Positions 15,676-27,146 are shown, numbered from the stretch's first letter. The stretch: 64,000 nt of DNA from Nitrospira defluvii (GCA_000196815.1 FP929003.1:3805501-3869500), one strand, 5' to 3'. Made by a program: numbers and translations. Notes: a model not told the origin generated them from the sequence alone.

Positions 15676-16285
15676 GATCGCTCCGCTGCTCGTACAAGAT
15701 TCCCCGCTCCCCTGGCCGCCGACCTGCGACCCGCTGCTTCCGGCCTTCGCCGTAACCACCGGGGTTTCAAGCAATGAGTGGGCCACCCACCGTCGGCACA
15801 CAGGAGTGCGAGCCTCGCTAGCCCGCATTGTTCATGACGGTTCGTCGCGAAAGTGCGGAGTCGCGAAGCGAGACGGGCGCGCGGAGCCGTGAGGAAGGAA
15901 GGCCTCCTTGAGCAGGATGTCGACCGACCGAGCGGCGAGCCCGCCCGCCGACAGGCTGGTCCCAGCTGCGAATCCGCGATTGGGCAGAAGTGCTCATGAA
16001 TAATGCAGGCCAGAGCATCGTCGCATTCTTCCCCAATCGCAGAATCGGCGCTGGCGCAGAACGCCTCCACGGGGTTGTCTCTCCCGGACACCCCACGAGC
16101 GAAACCGTCGCCCCGCCGCCTGCCCTCACACGCGTGAAATCCCTGTAGCGTCGTTCATGAAACGTATCTCGCAGGTTTTAGCCGGGAAACGAGCGGCGCG
16201 AGACGAACGACGAATGCGCGGCACCAGGCTTGCTGATCACAGGAGAGGGTATCGTGAAACGCTGGACCAATGGAGGCAAGGCAGG
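15676..16285. repeat. Gene-free stretch with a long inverted repeat
   Basis: About 600 bp between polX and the protease gene. GCCCGCATTGTTCATGA (15821-15837) and TCATGAATAATGCAGGC (15994-16010) are inverted copies around about 155 bp of GC-rich sequence, which suggests a small mobile or palindromic element. A second inverted pair (GCGATTGGG near 15978, CCCAATCGC near 16033) lies just to the right. ATGAAACGTATCTCG at 16157 resembles the intergenic heptamer-type repeats elsewhere in the window. Confidence 0.5.
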
Positions 16286-17176
16286 ATGGCTGGATGGATC
16301 GATCGCTGGCGGGCGGCGACGGTGGCAATCGGGGCGATTCAAGAAGCCGACATACGGTCCCGCACGGGCCGGGTTTCAACCAAGAAATTTTTCGCCGTGG
16401 TCGGCACCGGGGTACTCTTCTCGTTGCATGGACCCCGCAGGCAGGATTGCTGGCTGGTCACGGCCAGGCATGTGTTTCTCGACCCGACCGAAAACTGGAC
16501 ACCCTCCACGCTGGGAATCGTATTCCCGCATACTCATCGCCGGAGCATGAAACAGGCCCTGGAGATTCCCATTCACCTCACCAAAGCCGGTCGTCGCTGC
16601 TGGTACCCCCATCCGGACAAAGCCGTGGATCTCGCCTGCCTTCCGTTACCCTTAACGATGCGACACCCGAAACCGGGCGGCCCCTCCTCCGTCGCCTGGA
16701 TGGACATTGCCACGACAGCGGACCTCTATGAGGGCGTCCCCATCATGGTGCTCGGCTATCCGGCGGCGTTCGATATTCCTGATTCACCGCGCGCAATTGT
16801 CCGACAGGGCATCGTCTCCTGGGTCTCGCCCGCCCGCCCCGGCTCAGAGGTCTTTCTTATCGATAGCCACGTGTTTCCCGGCAACAGCGGGGGACCGGTC
16901 TTCCGGCTTCCCACCGCCATGGATCGGGAAGGGCATCTCACTGCGGGAGGGGCGGTCACCCTGCTCGGCATCGTCACCCAGGCCAGGATTCAGAGCTTGC
17001 CTCTGCTGGCCGGAGGGAAACAGGTCGACTTATACGTCGAAGGCAAGAAAACCTCCGAACCCCTGCTCACGCCCAGCTTTCTCGGCCTCGGGCTGGTTGA
17101 ACCGGCCTATCGCATCAAGCAACTCCTGGTCTCTGCGACTCGCCGCCATCACCGGCGGAAGCGGCCGGCCTCATAA
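16286..17176 (+). CDS. Trypsin-like serine protease without signal peptide
   Basis: The protein has 296 residues if the ATG at 16286 is used (GGAGGCAAGG upstream); a start at 16157 would add 43 residues that lie partly on repeat-like DNA. The chymotrypsin fold is visible: VVGTGVLFSL, the catalytic His in LVTARHVF, Asp in KAVDLACLPL and Ser in FPGNSGGPVF. No signal peptide is seen, so it may act in the cytoplasm or be membrane associated. The C-terminus is basic (RRHHRRKRPAS). It is not of the HtrA type since no PDZ domain follows. Target unknown. It converges with the zinc-ribbon gene 13 bp away. Confidence 0.8.
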   Translation: MAGWIDRWRAATVAIGAIQEADIRSRTGRVSTKKFFAVVGTGVLFSLHGPRRQDCWLVTARHVFLDPTENWTPSTLGIVFPHTHRRSMKQALEIPIHLTKAGRRCWYPHPDKAVDLACLPLPLTMRHPKPGGPSSVAWMDIATTADLYEGVPIMVLGYPAAFDIPDSPRAIVRQGIVSWVSPARPGSEVFLIDSHVFPGNSGGPVFRLPTAMDREGHLTAGGAVTLLGIVTQARIQSLPLLAGGKQVDLYVEGKKTSEPLLTPSFLGLGLVEPAYRIKQLLVSATRRHHRRKRPAS

Positions 17177-17189
17177 CGGTGCAGATCGA

Positions 17190-17408
17190 CTAGTTCATCC
17201 CGGCTTTTTCGCTCTTGGCTAAGAGCTGCCGAACTCCTTCAGGGGTACGCATCTTCCGGCGATGTTCGAGGATAAGCGGATCGATGTGTTCCCCGCACAT
17301 GACGCAACGCAAACCGACCTGGTTCACTTCACGAATCTCCTCCCGAACCATCAAGCCTCCGCAGCGATGGCATCGATCCTGAGCAATATGTGTCGGGTGC
17401 GTCACCAT
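17190..17408 (-). CDS. Small zinc-ribbon protein
   Basis: The protein has 72 residues with two CxxC knuckles: DRCHRCGGLM and LRCVMCGEHID, spaced by about 20 residues as in a zinc ribbon. GGAGAG precedes the ATG. A basic C-terminal helix (HRRKMRTPEGVRQLLAKSEK) could bind nucleic acid. Similar tiny proteins are common in Nitrospirae and have no known role. It lies just downstream of the cyclic 2,3-diphosphoglycerate synthetase gene. Confidence 0.75.
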   Translation of the reverse strand: MVTHPTHIAQDRCHRCGGLMVREEIREVNQVGLRCVMCGEHIDPLILEHRRKMRTPEGVRQLLAKSEKAGMN

Positions 17409-17488
17409 ATATCTCTCCTTCTCGTTTGTTCGTTGAAGCGGCCTTCCATGTCCTGCTGCTTATTGGAGTATGACGCCGCGAAAAGGAT

Positions 17489-18835
17489 TCATGATTGTTT
17501 CGCCTTGTCGATGACGCCTTGCATCACGTCCGTCAACGTCGGTCGCCCCCGGTCCTCCACGTCATACCGCACCCGCACCGTCGGCTTCGTCATCCGAATG
17601 ACTCGCCGTAAATCCATCGGCGTGGCGATGACCACGAGGTCGCACTCCACCCGTTCGATCGTGTCCTCCAATTCGCGAACCTGCTCAGGCCCGTACCCCA
17701 TCGCAGGAAGAAGCGGCCCCAAATGCGGATACTGCCGGAAGGTGCGATTGAGACTCCCCGCCGCATAGGGCCTCGGGTCCACCAGGCAACCGGCCTCATA
17801 CCGCCGGGCCACCAGAACACCGGCGCCGAACGTCATGCCGCCGTGCGTCAATGTGGGGCCGTCTTCGACGACGAGCACACGCCTGCCGGTAATCCTGTCC
17901 GGATGATCGACTGTGGGCGGCATGGCAGTCTCCACGAGCGCCGCCCGGGGATTCACGGTTTCAATGCATCGACGCACCGCATCCACCTGCTCGGGCGTCG
18001 CGGTATCCATCTTGGTCAGCACCACCACATCCGCTCGCATGAGATTGACTTCCCCCGGAAAATACGGCGGCTCCCCGGCCCGATGCGGATCGACAAGCAC
18101 GAGCTCGATGTCCGGCGTAAAAAACGACCAGTCGTTGTTGCCCCCGTCCCACACAATGACATCGGCCTGGTCTTCGACTTCCCGGAGAATCCGCTCGTAG
18201 TCCACTCCGGCATAAACCGTCCCACCCTGCTCGAGATGCGGTTCGTACTCTTCCCGCTCTTCAATGGTGCAGGACGCCGCGTCCAAGTCCTCCAGGGCAG
18301 CAAACCGCTGGACCGCCTGTCGCTCAAGATTGCCGTAGGGCATCGGATGTCGCACCGTGGCAACCCGCAGCCCTTCACCTTTTAGAATCGAGACGACCCG
18401 GCGAGCCACAGGACTCTTGCCGGCCCCCGTACGCGTCGCGCAGATCGATACCACCGGCTTCCTGGCCGGGAGCATCGTGGACTGCGGGCCCGCCAGCCAG
18501 AAGTCCGCGCCTGCCGCCATCACACGGGAGGCTTGGTGCATGAGCGCTTCATGGGAGACATCACTGTACGAAAAGACGACCCGCTCAACATGCTGGGTCC
18601 TGATCAAGCGATCGAGATCCTGTTCCGCATGGATCGGAATCCCGGAAGGATACAAGGCGCCGGCCAACGCCGGGGGATAGAGACGGTCGTCAATATTTGG
18701 AATCTGCGCAGCGGTGAACCCCACGACCCGATAATCAGGATTGTCGCGAAACAGCACGTTGAAGTTATGGAAATCCCGCCCGGCGGCTCCCATGATCAAG
18801 ACCCTGGTCTCATGTGGCTTGGCGCGATTATCCAC
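17489..18835 (-). CDS. Cyclic 2,3-diphosphoglycerate synthetase-like P-loop protein
   Basis: The protein has 448 residues from a GTG at 18835, chosen because GAGGAGG lies just upstream; the frame continues open to 18910. Residues 10-130 form a Rossmann-like domain (VLIMGAAGRDFHNFNVLFRD). A P-loop follows (SICATRTGAGKSPVARRV), then VIVWDGGNNDWSFFTPD, a signature of the archaeal cyclic 2,3-diphosphoglycerate synthetase, and VVVLTKMDTATPEQVD. In methanogens the enzyme makes a thermoprotectant from 2,3-bisphosphoglycerate. Bacterial homologues are unproven and could have another substrate. No operon partner is clear. Confidence 0.8.
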   Translation of the reverse strand: MDNRAKPHETRVLIMGAAGRDFHNFNVLFRDNPDYRVVGFTAAQIPNIDDRLYPPALAGALYPSGIPIHAEQDLDRLIRTQHVERVVFSYSDVSHEALMHQASRVMAAGADFWLAGPQSTMLPARKPVVSICATRTGAGKSPVARRVVSILKGEGLRVATVRHPMPYGNLERQAVQRFAALEDLDAASCTIEEREEYEPHLEQGGTVYAGVDYERILREVEDQADVIVWDGGNNDWSFFTPDIELVLVDPHRAGEPPYFPGEVNLMRADVVVLTKMDTATPEQVDAVRRCIETVNPRAALVETAMPPTVDHPDRITGRRVLVVEDGPTLTHGGMTFGAGVLVARRYEAGCLVDPRPYAAGSLNRTFRQYPHLGPLLPAMGYGPEQVRELEDTIERVECDLVVIATPMDLRRVIRMTKPTVRVRYDVEDRGRPTLTDVMQGVIDKAKQS

Positions 18836-18983
18836 GACCCTCCTCTCCCCACTGGTGAATAATGCTACAGGTGGACCATCGGCTGTCCCCTCCTGCGGCT
18901 CACTAACCACCGTGATTTCCCTCGCTTTCCGCTCCGGCCTTCACGAGCGTCGATGGTCTATGCCTTGCAGAACGCATGCTACG

Positions 18984-19140
18984 AGTCTGTCTGAGTAATG
19001 CCATTCTGCTGCGGCACACGAGCTGTTGGCATCTGCGTCGTTCTCGGCCCGAAGAAATCCTCAACGTATTCCAGTGAATACGCCCCCGGTTTTTTCGCGC
19101 CTGCAGCCTCGCAACGAAGGATTACTCGGACAGACTCCTA
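18984..19140. repeat. MITE-like element with 17-bp terminal inverted repeats
   Basis: GAGTCTGTCTGAGTAAT at the left and ATTACTCGGACAGACTC at the right are inverted copies with one mismatch, around about 120 bp that cannot code a transposase. A truncated copy of its left 60 bp occurs in reverse at 56236-56290. It fills most of the gap between two divergent genes, and AGGAG at its right border precedes the acyl-CoA synthetase start. Confidence 0.65.
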
Positions 19141-19157
19141 GGAGTGTGAACCGCACA

Positions 19158-20918
<1,761 letters not shown>

Positions 20919-21019
20919 GCGGAGAGCGGTCAGCCGACAGCAGTCAGCAGCGGAGAGCGCAATTCGTCTCACGCTGAACGCTGATTGCCGATAACGCGCA
21001 GGGGGAAACGAGAGACGAC

Positions 21020-21994
21020 ATGACACCTGCCTTCACACGCGAGCAGGGCCTTGAGCTATTACGGCACATGCTCCGTATCCGCCGCTTCGAGGAACGGACC
21101 GCGGAACTGTATCAGCTCGGAAAGATCCACGGCTTTCTCCATCTGTACATCGGCGAAGAGGCCGTGGCTGCCGGCTCCATCCCGTCGTTCACGAACGAGG
21201 ACGCGATCGTCGCCACCTATCGGGAGCATGGCCATGCGCTGGTCCGCGGCACATCGATGAAGCAGCTGATGGCAGAGCTGTATGGCAAAGCCGCCGGTTG
21301 CGCGCGCGGGCGAGGAGGCTCGATGCATTTCTTCGATGCCTCCCGGCGGTTTTACGGGGGGCTGGCCATCGTGGCCGGCGGATTACCCGTGGCCGTCGGC
21401 CTGGCGCTCGCCGACAAGATGCAAGGTCGAACCCGTGTCACCGGCTGCTACTTCGGCGACGGCGCAGTGGCGGAGGGCGAGTTTCACGAATCTCTCAACC
21501 TGGCCGCCTTGTGGAAACTCCCGGTGCTGTTTCTCTGTGAAAATAACCTCTACGCGATGGGCACCGCCCTGGCCCGCCATCAATCGCAGCCCGACATTGC
21601 GGCGAAGGCCCGGGCCTATAACCTTCCCGCCGAAACGGTGGACGGCATGGATGTATGCGCAGTCCAAACGGCGACTCACCAGGCCATCGGCTCCGTGCGA
21701 CGCGGCGACGGACCTTATCTTCTGGAATACCGCACGTACCGTTTCCGCGCCCATTCGATGTATGACGCTGAGCTGTATCGCGCGAAAGAAGAGGTCACCG
21801 AGTGGAAACGTCGTGACCCGATCTCGACCTTCGCGCAAGCCCTTCGCACCGCGGGGATGCTGGCCGACAGCGACCTACAGAGGATAGAAGCCGAGATTGC
21901 GACCGAAATCGAGGAAGCCGTCACCTTTGCGGAGACAAGCCCCTGGGAACCGGTCGAGGATCTAACAAAAGATGTGTACACCGGCAAGGCGTGA
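21020..21994 (+). CDS. pdhA: Pyruvate dehydrogenase E1 component, alpha subunit
   Basis: The protein has 324 residues, normal for the alpha subunit of a heterotetrameric 2-oxoacid dehydrogenase E1. The thiamin diphosphate motif is [13 protein letters not shown] to NN, and the phosphorylation-loop region reads [10 protein letters not shown]. The start ([15 protein letters not shown]) and [17 protein letters not shown] are typical of PdhA. Acetoin or branched-chain dehydrogenases are close relatives; the choice of pyruvate is from the neighbouring genes and lack of others. GGGGGAAACG lies upstream. The beta gene follows after 48 bp. Confidence 0.92.
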   Translation: MTPAFTREQGLELLRHMLRIRRFEERTAELYQLGKIHGFLHLYIGEEAVAAGSIPSFTNEDAIVATYREHGHALVRGTSMKQLMAELYGKAAGCARGRGGSMHFFDASRRFYGGLAIVAGGLPVAVGLALADKMQGRTRVTGCYFGDGAVAEGEFHESLNLAALWKLPVLFLCENNLYAMGTALARHQSQPDIAAKARAYNLPAETVDGMDVCAVQTATHQAIGSVRRGDGPYLLEYRTYRFRAHSMYDAELYRAKEEVTEWKRRDPISTFAQALRTAGMLADSDLQRIEAEIATEIEEAVTFAETSPWEPVEDLTKDVYTGKA

Positions 21995-22042
21995 AGCGTA
22001 TTTCGTGAAGTGCTCCGGGCGAACCACGAGCGGCTTGTTGCC

Positions 22043-23017
22043 ATGACCACGATCACCTACAGAGAAGCCGTGCGGTCTGGATTACGGGAAGCGCTCAAGC
22101 GCGACCCTCGCGTCTTCCTCATGGGGGAGGATGTCGGGAAATACGGCGGCACCTATGCGTGCAGCAAAGGGTTGCTCGACGAGTTCGGCCCGGAACGCAT
22201 TCGTGACACGCCGCTATCGGAAAGCACCTTCGTCGGCGCCGGTATCGGCGCGGCCCTGGGCGGCATGCGTCCGATTGTGGAAGTGATGACGGTGAATTTC
22301 AGCCTGCTGGCACTCGATCAAATTCTGAATAACGCAGCGACGCTCCGGCACATGTCCGGCGGTCAGTTCAACGTTCCCCTGGTCGTTCGAATGGCCACCG
22401 GCGCCGGCCGCCAGGTGGCCGCGCAACATTCGCACAGCCTGGAAGGCTGGTATGCGCACATTCCCGGCATCACGGTCCTGACGCCTGCCACTGTGACAGA
22501 TGCGCAGGGCATGCTGCTCGCCGCGCTCCAGGAGCCGGACCCGGTGTTTATTTTTGAGCATGCGTATCTCTATTCCATGGAAGGCGAATTGGAGGGAAGC
22601 CGGCCCGCAGTCGATATCTCTCGCGCTGCGGTGCGCCGACCCGGAAACGACCTGAGCCTCATCACATTCGGGGGTAGCCTGTGGAAGGCGTTGGCCGCTG
22701 CCACACAACTGGCACAAGAGGGCATCGAGGCCGAAGTTCTGGATCTGCGCGTCCTACGCCCCCTCGATACCGGTACCATCCTCACCTCCGTTCGAAAGAC
22801 CCACCGGGCGGTGGTTATCGACGAGGCCTGGCGCACGGGAAGTTTCGCCGCCGAAATCGCCGCGCAGATCATGGAGGGTGCGTTTTACGATTTGGATGCC
22901 CCGGTCGCGCGGGTCTGCAGCGAAGAAGTTCCGATTCCCTATCCGAAACATCTGGAAGAGGCGGCGCTGCCGCAGCCGGACAAGATCGTGAAGGCGGTTC
23001 GCAGGTTGTTGGGATAA
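22043..23017 (+). CDS. pdhB: Pyruvate dehydrogenase E1 component, beta subunit
   Basis: The protein has 324 residues from the ATG at 22043; an in-frame upstream start is less likely as it precedes the family start [14 protein letters not shown]. Typical sequence: [35 protein letters not shown], and [16 protein letters not shown]. It forms the alpha2beta2 E1 that decarboxylates pyruvate on thiamin diphosphate. No good Shine-Dalgarno is visible, so translation may be coupled to pdhA. An 88-bp gap with a CTTCACG-type repeat separates it from E2. Confidence 0.93.
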   Translation: MTTITYREAVRSGLREALKRDPRVFLMGEDVGKYGGTYACSKGLLDEFGPERIRDTPLSESTFVGAGIGAALGGMRPIVEVMTVNFSLLALDQILNNAATLRHMSGGQFNVPLVVRMATGAGRQVAAQHSHSLEGWYAHIPGITVLTPATVTDAQGMLLAALQEPDPVFIFEHAYLYSMEGELEGSRPAVDISRAAVRRPGNDLSLITFGGSLWKALAAATQLAQEGIEAEVLDLRVLRPLDTGTILTSVRKTHRAVVIDEAWRTGSFAAEIAAQIMEGAFYDLDAPVARVCSEEVPIPYPKHLEEAALPQPDKIVKAVRRLLG

Positions 23018-23105
23018 CCGATGGCTCGGCTGTTTCTCTGTCACTTATTGCCCGTTCCATTTTACGCTTCACCGTTCTCGATTCACGCTTCACGGAGTCT
23101 CCATC

Positions 23106-24278
23106 ATGGCTGAATTCCTGATGCCGACCCTCGGCGCCGACATGACCGACGGCACCTTGGTGCAATGGAAAAAGAAAGAAGGTGACCGCATCGCCAAAGG
23201 CGAGACCATCGCGGAGGTCGATACGGAGAAGGCCGCCATCGACGTCGAGTCCCATACCACAGGCATCATCGAGCGACTCATCACCAGACCGGGCGACAAG
23301 GTTCCGGTCGGCACGGTCATGGCGATCATTCGCGAAGAGGGAGGCCCGACAACCAGTGTCGCTTCTCCCCGGGCGGTCGCCACTCCACCGTCCCCCCCTC
23401 CGCCCTCCCCTCGAACGGAGCGCGCAGCCGTTGCGCCATCTCAGGTCGGGCGATTGCGGATTTCACCGGCGGCGAAAAAACTGGCCGCCGAGCGAGGCAT
23501 CGAGGCAAGCACGTTGCAGGGAACCGGCCCGGAAGGAGCCATCACCCTCGACGATATTGATCGCGCCACCACGGCAACGACGGACATCGCCAAACCGGTC
23601 GGTACCGCCGACCGCCAGGCACGCATGCGGCAAACCATCGCCGCAGCCATGGCCCGATCCAAACGCGAAATCCCCCACTATTACCTCAGCACCACCATCG
23701 ACATGGGCCGGGCAATCACCTGGCTGAAGGACTCGAACGAGCAGCGTCCCGTCACGGAGCGTCTTCTCTACGGTGTCTTGCTGATCAAAGCGGTCGCCCT
23801 CGCGCTCCGCCGGGTTCCCGAGCTCAATGCGCTGTGGAAGGACGGCGAGGCCCACCGGAGCGAACGGATTCATATCGGCACCGCCATTTCCCTCCGTCAG
23901 GGTGGACTGGTCGCGCCGGCGTTGCACGACGCCGATCGGCTGAGCCTCAGCGAGTTGATGCAGAACTTTCAGGACCTGGTGAAGCGCGCCCGGGCCGGTT
24001 CGTTACGGAGCTCGGAACTGTCCGACCCGACCATCACCGTCACGAGTCTCGGGGAACAGGGAGTGGAAACTGTGTTCGGAGTCATTTATCCTCCACAAGT
24101 CGCGCTGGTCGGATTCGGCAAAGTCGTCGAACGCCCCTGGGTCGCCGATGGCCTGGTTGTGCCGAGGCCGGTGCTCATGGCGTCGCTCTCCGCCGACCAC
24201 CGCGTCACGGACGGCCACCGCGGAGGATTGTTCCTGGCTGAGATCGATCGCCTGTTACAGGAGCCCCAGTCGTTATGA
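23106..24278 (+). CDS. pdhC: Pyruvate dehydrogenase E2, dihydrolipoamide acyltransferase
   Basis: The protein has 390 residues. Residues 1-78 are one lipoyl domain with the lipoylated Lys42 in VDTEKAAI. A Pro-rich linker ([13 protein letters not shown]) leads to an E1/E3-binding domain ([18 protein letters not shown]). The catalytic domain follows, with the active-site pattern SADHRVTDG. It passes the acetyl group to CoA. No E3 gene is present here, so a lipoamide dehydrogenase elsewhere must serve. The stop overlaps the ACP start (ATGA). Confidence 0.93.
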   Translation: MAEFLMPTLGADMTDGTLVQWKKKEGDRIAKGETIAEVDTEKAAIDVESHTTGIIERLITRPGDKVPVGTVMAIIREEGGPTTSVASPRAVATPPSPPPPSPRTERAAVAPSQVGRLRISPAAKKLAAERGIEASTLQGTGPEGAITLDDIDRATTATTDIAKPVGTADRQARMRQTIAAAMARSKREIPHYYLSTTIDMGRAITWLKDSNEQRPVTERLLYGVLLIKAVALALRRVPELNALWKDGEAHRSERIHIGTAISLRQGGLVAPALHDADRLSLSELMQNFQDLVKRARAGSLRSSELSDPTITVTSLGEQGVETVFGVIYPPQVALVGFGKVVERPWVADGLVVPRPVLMASLSADHRVTDGHRGGLFLAEIDRLLQEPQSL

Positions 24279-24532
24279 ACACGCCCCTATCGAAAGACGA
24301 CACGCGGAGACAGGTCCTTCGTATTCTCGGTGAGATCGCGCCGGAAGCGGATACAACCTCCCTGCGCCCGGACGTCAGCTTCCGCGATCAACTCGACCTC
24401 GACTCGATGGACTTCCTCAACTTCGTGGTGGCGCTTCACAAGGAGTTCCATATTGAGATTCCTGAAGCCGACTACCCCAAGTACATGACCTTGAACGGCT
24501 GTCTTACCCAGCTCTCCGCCGCGCGATCATGA
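24275..24532 (+). CDS. Acyl carrier protein
   Basis: The protein has 85 residues with the 4'-phosphopantetheine site in [12 protein letters not shown] (Ser44) and an acidic helical make-up. Its start overlaps the E2 stop and its end overlaps the next gene, both as ATGA, so it is translationally coupled to pyruvate dehydrogenase. It is unlike the housekeeping AcpP in sequence (DSMDF rather than DSLDT). Why an ACP should sit in this operon is unknown; it might carry an acyl group for a side pathway. Confidence 0.88.
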   Translation: MNTPLSKDDTRRQVLRILGEIAPEADTTSLRPDVSFRDQLDLDSMDFLNFVVALHKEFHIEIPEADYPKYMTLNGCLTQLSAARS

Positions 24533-25209
24533 AAGACGCAGCTACGTCGTCGATCGATGCCTGCATTTTGAAAGTGGTGGTCGGCTCGCATGCGCACGGC
24601 CTGGCCGGTCCTGACAGCGACAAGGACTACCGCAGCGTCTTCGTTCTCCCCACAGCCGAACTCTTTCGTGTCGGGTTTAAGTATCAGGGCACGAGGATGA
24701 TGAAAGAGGAAGAGGACGAGACGTCCTGGGAGATCGGTCACTTTCTCCAATTGGCCCTGCAGGGTCATCCACTGGTGCTCGAAACACTGGTGGCGCCTGT
24801 GGTGACGATGGATGATTGGGGTGCGGAGCTACGCCAACTCTTTCCGCGTCTCTGGTCGGCGCAGGCGGCCTATGAGTCGTTCCTCAACTACTGCGACAAC
24901 CAGCGCAAAAAGATGTTGGAGAAGAAGGACGGGCGGCCCGCCAAGTACGCGGCGGCTTATGTGCGAGTGCTCTTCAACCTGTGCGAATTGTTGGAGCGGG
25001 GAACGTTCAGTATCAGAATTTCCGAAACGCCTGTGGGTGAAGCCGTGGCCAGGATCAAAGCCGGGCATTTTCGTCCCGGCGAGGTCATCGACATGGGAGA
25101 ACATTGGACCGCAGAAGCGGCGCGGCGACTCCGCACCTGCTCCCAACAGGCCCGCCCGGAACTAGCCGACGCCTTCCTCCTCAGGGTTCGAAAGGCATTT
25201 CTCCGCTAG
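24529..25209 (+). CDS. RlaP-type nucleotidyltransferase
   Basis: The protein has 226 residues. The N-terminal motif VGSHAHGLAGPDSDKDYRSV is that of the predicted nucleotidyltransferases of the DUF2204/RlaP type, with G-S and catalytic Asp31/Asp33. The rest is helical, with YCDNQRKKMLEKKDGRPAKYAAAYVRVLFN, the usual follow-on helix. RlaP is linked to RNA repair in other bacteria by genome context. Here the start overlaps the ACP stop (ATGA), which is an unexpected partner. Substrate unknown. Confidence 0.8.
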   Translation: MKDAATSSIDACILKVVVGSHAHGLAGPDSDKDYRSVFVLPTAELFRVGFKYQGTRMMKEEEDETSWEIGHFLQLALQGHPLVLETLVAPVVTMDDWGAELRQLFPRLWSAQAAYESFLNYCDNQRKKMLEKKDGRPAKYAAAYVRVLFNLCELLERGTFSIRISETPVGEAVARIKAGHFRPGEVIDMGEHWTAEAARRLRTCSQQARPELADAFLLRVRKAFLR

Positions 25210-25795
25210 CCCGACCTGCGGCTCCTCCTCCGCGCAACGACCATAAAAAACCCGCTCCCGTGTGGAGATCAGACCTGCCCACTGAGCGGAATCCCTCCGG
25301 ACACCCCGGCGAGTCACACAGCCTGAATGTCCCGCGCTTCCCATTCATCGGGCTCCTGATGCGAGCCGTGCCTCCTACTGGCACCGAGATGGAAGCGCGT
25401 CCCTTCGGACCGGACCCCGAAATTGCGACAGGCGCAACCCCCGAACCCACTCACGCGGCACGGAAGCGGGGATTTCGTCCTTATCCTGGCTCCACCTCCC
25501 TTCATGTATCGGGGTAACCATGGTCGGATTGAAATCAATGAGGTAATTGGCACCATTGCGGCCCCCGCCCGCTGTCCCGTAACGCCCCACCCGGCAGAAT
25601 GGGCGGCACAGGAAGCTGCCTGCCATGCTCCTAAGCAAGTGAACTTCCGCACCTCTCCTGTGAATGCCCACCACATGTTCCGCTGGCATCGAGTCTGCAA
25701 CAGTGCCAATGCAGAATGACGGTGCCGGAACACCATCTCGAACGCCATGACAAGACACCGGTTCACGCTGAACTTTTTCATTCCGTAAAGGAGGC
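25210..25795. other. Gene-free stretch of 586 bp
   Basis: Open frames occur on both strands but lack ribosome sites, recognisable motifs or sensible protein composition; those reaching into 25802-26275 are antisense to the Hsp20 gene. No tRNA-like or strong palindrome was found. It probably holds the hsp20 promoter near its right end. Confidence 0.5.
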
Positions 25796-25801
25796 ATGAC
25801 C

Positions 25802-26275
25802 ATGAGCGGACTCACTCGTTGGGAACCATTTCGGAGACAGTTGAATCCATGGCGGGAACTTGAGGACATGGAACAGCGTTTGTCCGCCCTCTGGGGTCGG
25901 ACACCGACCAAAGCGGAAGGCCAGAAGGAGTCGATATCGGTCGCAGAATGGTCACCTTTAGTCGACATCACCGAAGACGACAAGGAATACCTGATCAAAG
26001 CGGAACTGCCCGAGATCAAGAAAGAAGACGTGAAACTCACGGTGCAGGACAATGTGCTCGCGATCTCCGGCGAGCGCAAATACGAGAAGGAAGAAAAGGA
26101 CAAGAAGTATCATCGCGTGGAACGCGCGTACGGCAGTTTCTTGCGCAGCTTCACCCTGCCGGAGGATGCCGACGGCAGCAAGGTCGCGGCGGAATACAAA
26201 GACGGCATCCTCAAAGTGCATCTCCCGAAATCGGAGAAAGCCAAGCCGAAATCGATTGACGTGAAGGTGTCCTAA
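25802..26275 (+). CDS. Hsp20/alpha-crystallin small heat shock protein
   Basis: The protein has 157 residues. I use the second ATG (25802), seven bases after AAAGGAGG; the first (25796) is too close. The alpha-crystallin domain runs from about residue 46: WSPLVDITEDDKEYLIKAELP, VLAISGERKYEKEEKD, RAYGSFLRSFTLPEDAD and AEYKDGILKVHLPK. The C-terminus (KPKSIDVKVS) has the flexible tail. It holds unfolded proteins under stress. Downstream come a tiny membrane protein and a PRTase, probably in one operon. Confidence 0.95.
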   Translation: MSGLTRWEPFRRQLNPWRELEDMEQRLSALWGRTPTKAEGQKESISVAEWSPLVDITEDDKEYLIKAELPEIKKEDVKLTVQDNVLAISGERKYEKEEKDKKYHRVERAYGSFLRSFTLPEDADGSKVAAEYKDGILKVHLPKSEKAKPKSIDVKVS

Positions 26276-26291
26276 CCGAAGGGAGCCTGCC

Positions 26292-26441
26292 ATGTTCCGA
26301 CATCCTCGATACCTGGACATCCCATGGGAAATCCATTGGCACCCCGAGGGTGGATCTCACCATCACCGGTGGCTGATGGTGCTCCTGATCGTCGCGGCAC
26401 TGTTCCTGATCGGCGTGGGGGTCACGAGCGGACTGTGGTAG
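26292..26441 (+). CDS. 49-residue single-span membrane protein
   Basis: ATG at 26292 follows AGGGAG at seven bases. The peptide starts MFRHPRYLDIPWEIHWHPE, has a His-rich turn (GGSHHHRW) and ends with one transmembrane helix (LMVLLIVAALFLIGVGVTSG). It lies 16 bp after hsp20 and 51 bp before the PRTase gene, so it is likely co-transcribed. The ribosome site, position and clean helix argue that it is real. Function unknown. Confidence 0.6.
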   Translation: MFRHPRYLDIPWEIHWHPEGGSHHHRWLMVLLIVAALFLIGVGVTSGLW

Positions 26442-26492
26442 CCCCGGACAGGCCACAGCATGCAGGGCACACAGCAGGGGGAGTGGAGAGTC

Positions 26493-27146
26493 ATGTTCAA
26501 GAACCGTGAAGAAGCCGGCGAGTTCCTCGCACAGGAGCTGATCCCGTTTCGCGACGACCCGAAGGCGATCCTGCTCGCGCTGCCGCGCGGTGGGGTGGTG
26601 GTGGCTTATCAGTTGAGTCTGGCCCTGCATCTGCCGCTCGATGTGCTCATCACGAGAAAAATCGGCGCACCGGACAATCCTGAATATGCGCTGGGTGCCG
26701 TCAGTGAGACAGGCGCCGTTTACTGGAATCGTGAGGCACTATACGGCTTGTCGCTCACAGAACAGCAGCTCTCGGCCGCCGTGCAGGTGCAGCAAAAGGA
26801 AGTCAGCAGGCGCGTGGCGCTGTACCGGCAGGGACGCCCGTTCCCCGACCTGAAGGACCGGACCGTGATTCTCGTCGATGACGGTCTCGCTACAGGCGCG
26901 ACCTTCTTCGCCTCCGTCACGACCGCGCGCCAAGGGAACCCGCGTCGCCTGATCGGGGCCATTCCGGTGGGCCCGCGCTCGACCGTAGAGGAGGCGCGAA
27001 AACTGGTCGACCAATTGATCGTGCTGCGGGTACCGGATCCGTTTTATGCCGTGGGGAACTTCTACCGGGACTTCGAACAGGTCGAAGACCGCGAGGTGCT
27101 GCAATATCTCAATCTGGCGGAAGAAGCGTCTATCAACCGATCGTAA
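26493..27146 (+). CDS. Phosphoribosyltransferase family protein
   Basis: The protein has 217 residues from the ATG at 26493 (GGAGAG upstream). The PRPP-binding loop is TVILVDDGLATGATFFAS, preceded by the flexible-loop region LDVLITRKIGAPDNPEYALGAV. This is the stand-alone type I PRTase often placed next to stress genes, with an N-terminal FKNREEAGEFLAQEL. It is not clearly a purine or pyrimidine salvage enzyme, so substrate is unknown. Confidence 0.88.
   Translation: MFKNREEAGEFLAQELIPFRDDPKAILLALPRGGVVVAYQLSLALHLPLDVLITRKIGAPDNPEYALGAVSETGAVYWNREALYGLSLTEQQLSAAVQVQQKEVSRRVALYRQGRPFPDLKDRTVILVDDGLATGATFFASVTTARQGNPRRLIGAIPVGPRSTVEEARKLVDQLIVLRVPDPFYAVGNFYRDFEQVEDREVLQYLNLAEEASINRS

Noticed and set aside
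25314-26103. Minus-strand frames over the hsp20 region
   Set aside because: They overlap the clear Hsp20 gene or lack motifs and ribosome sites.
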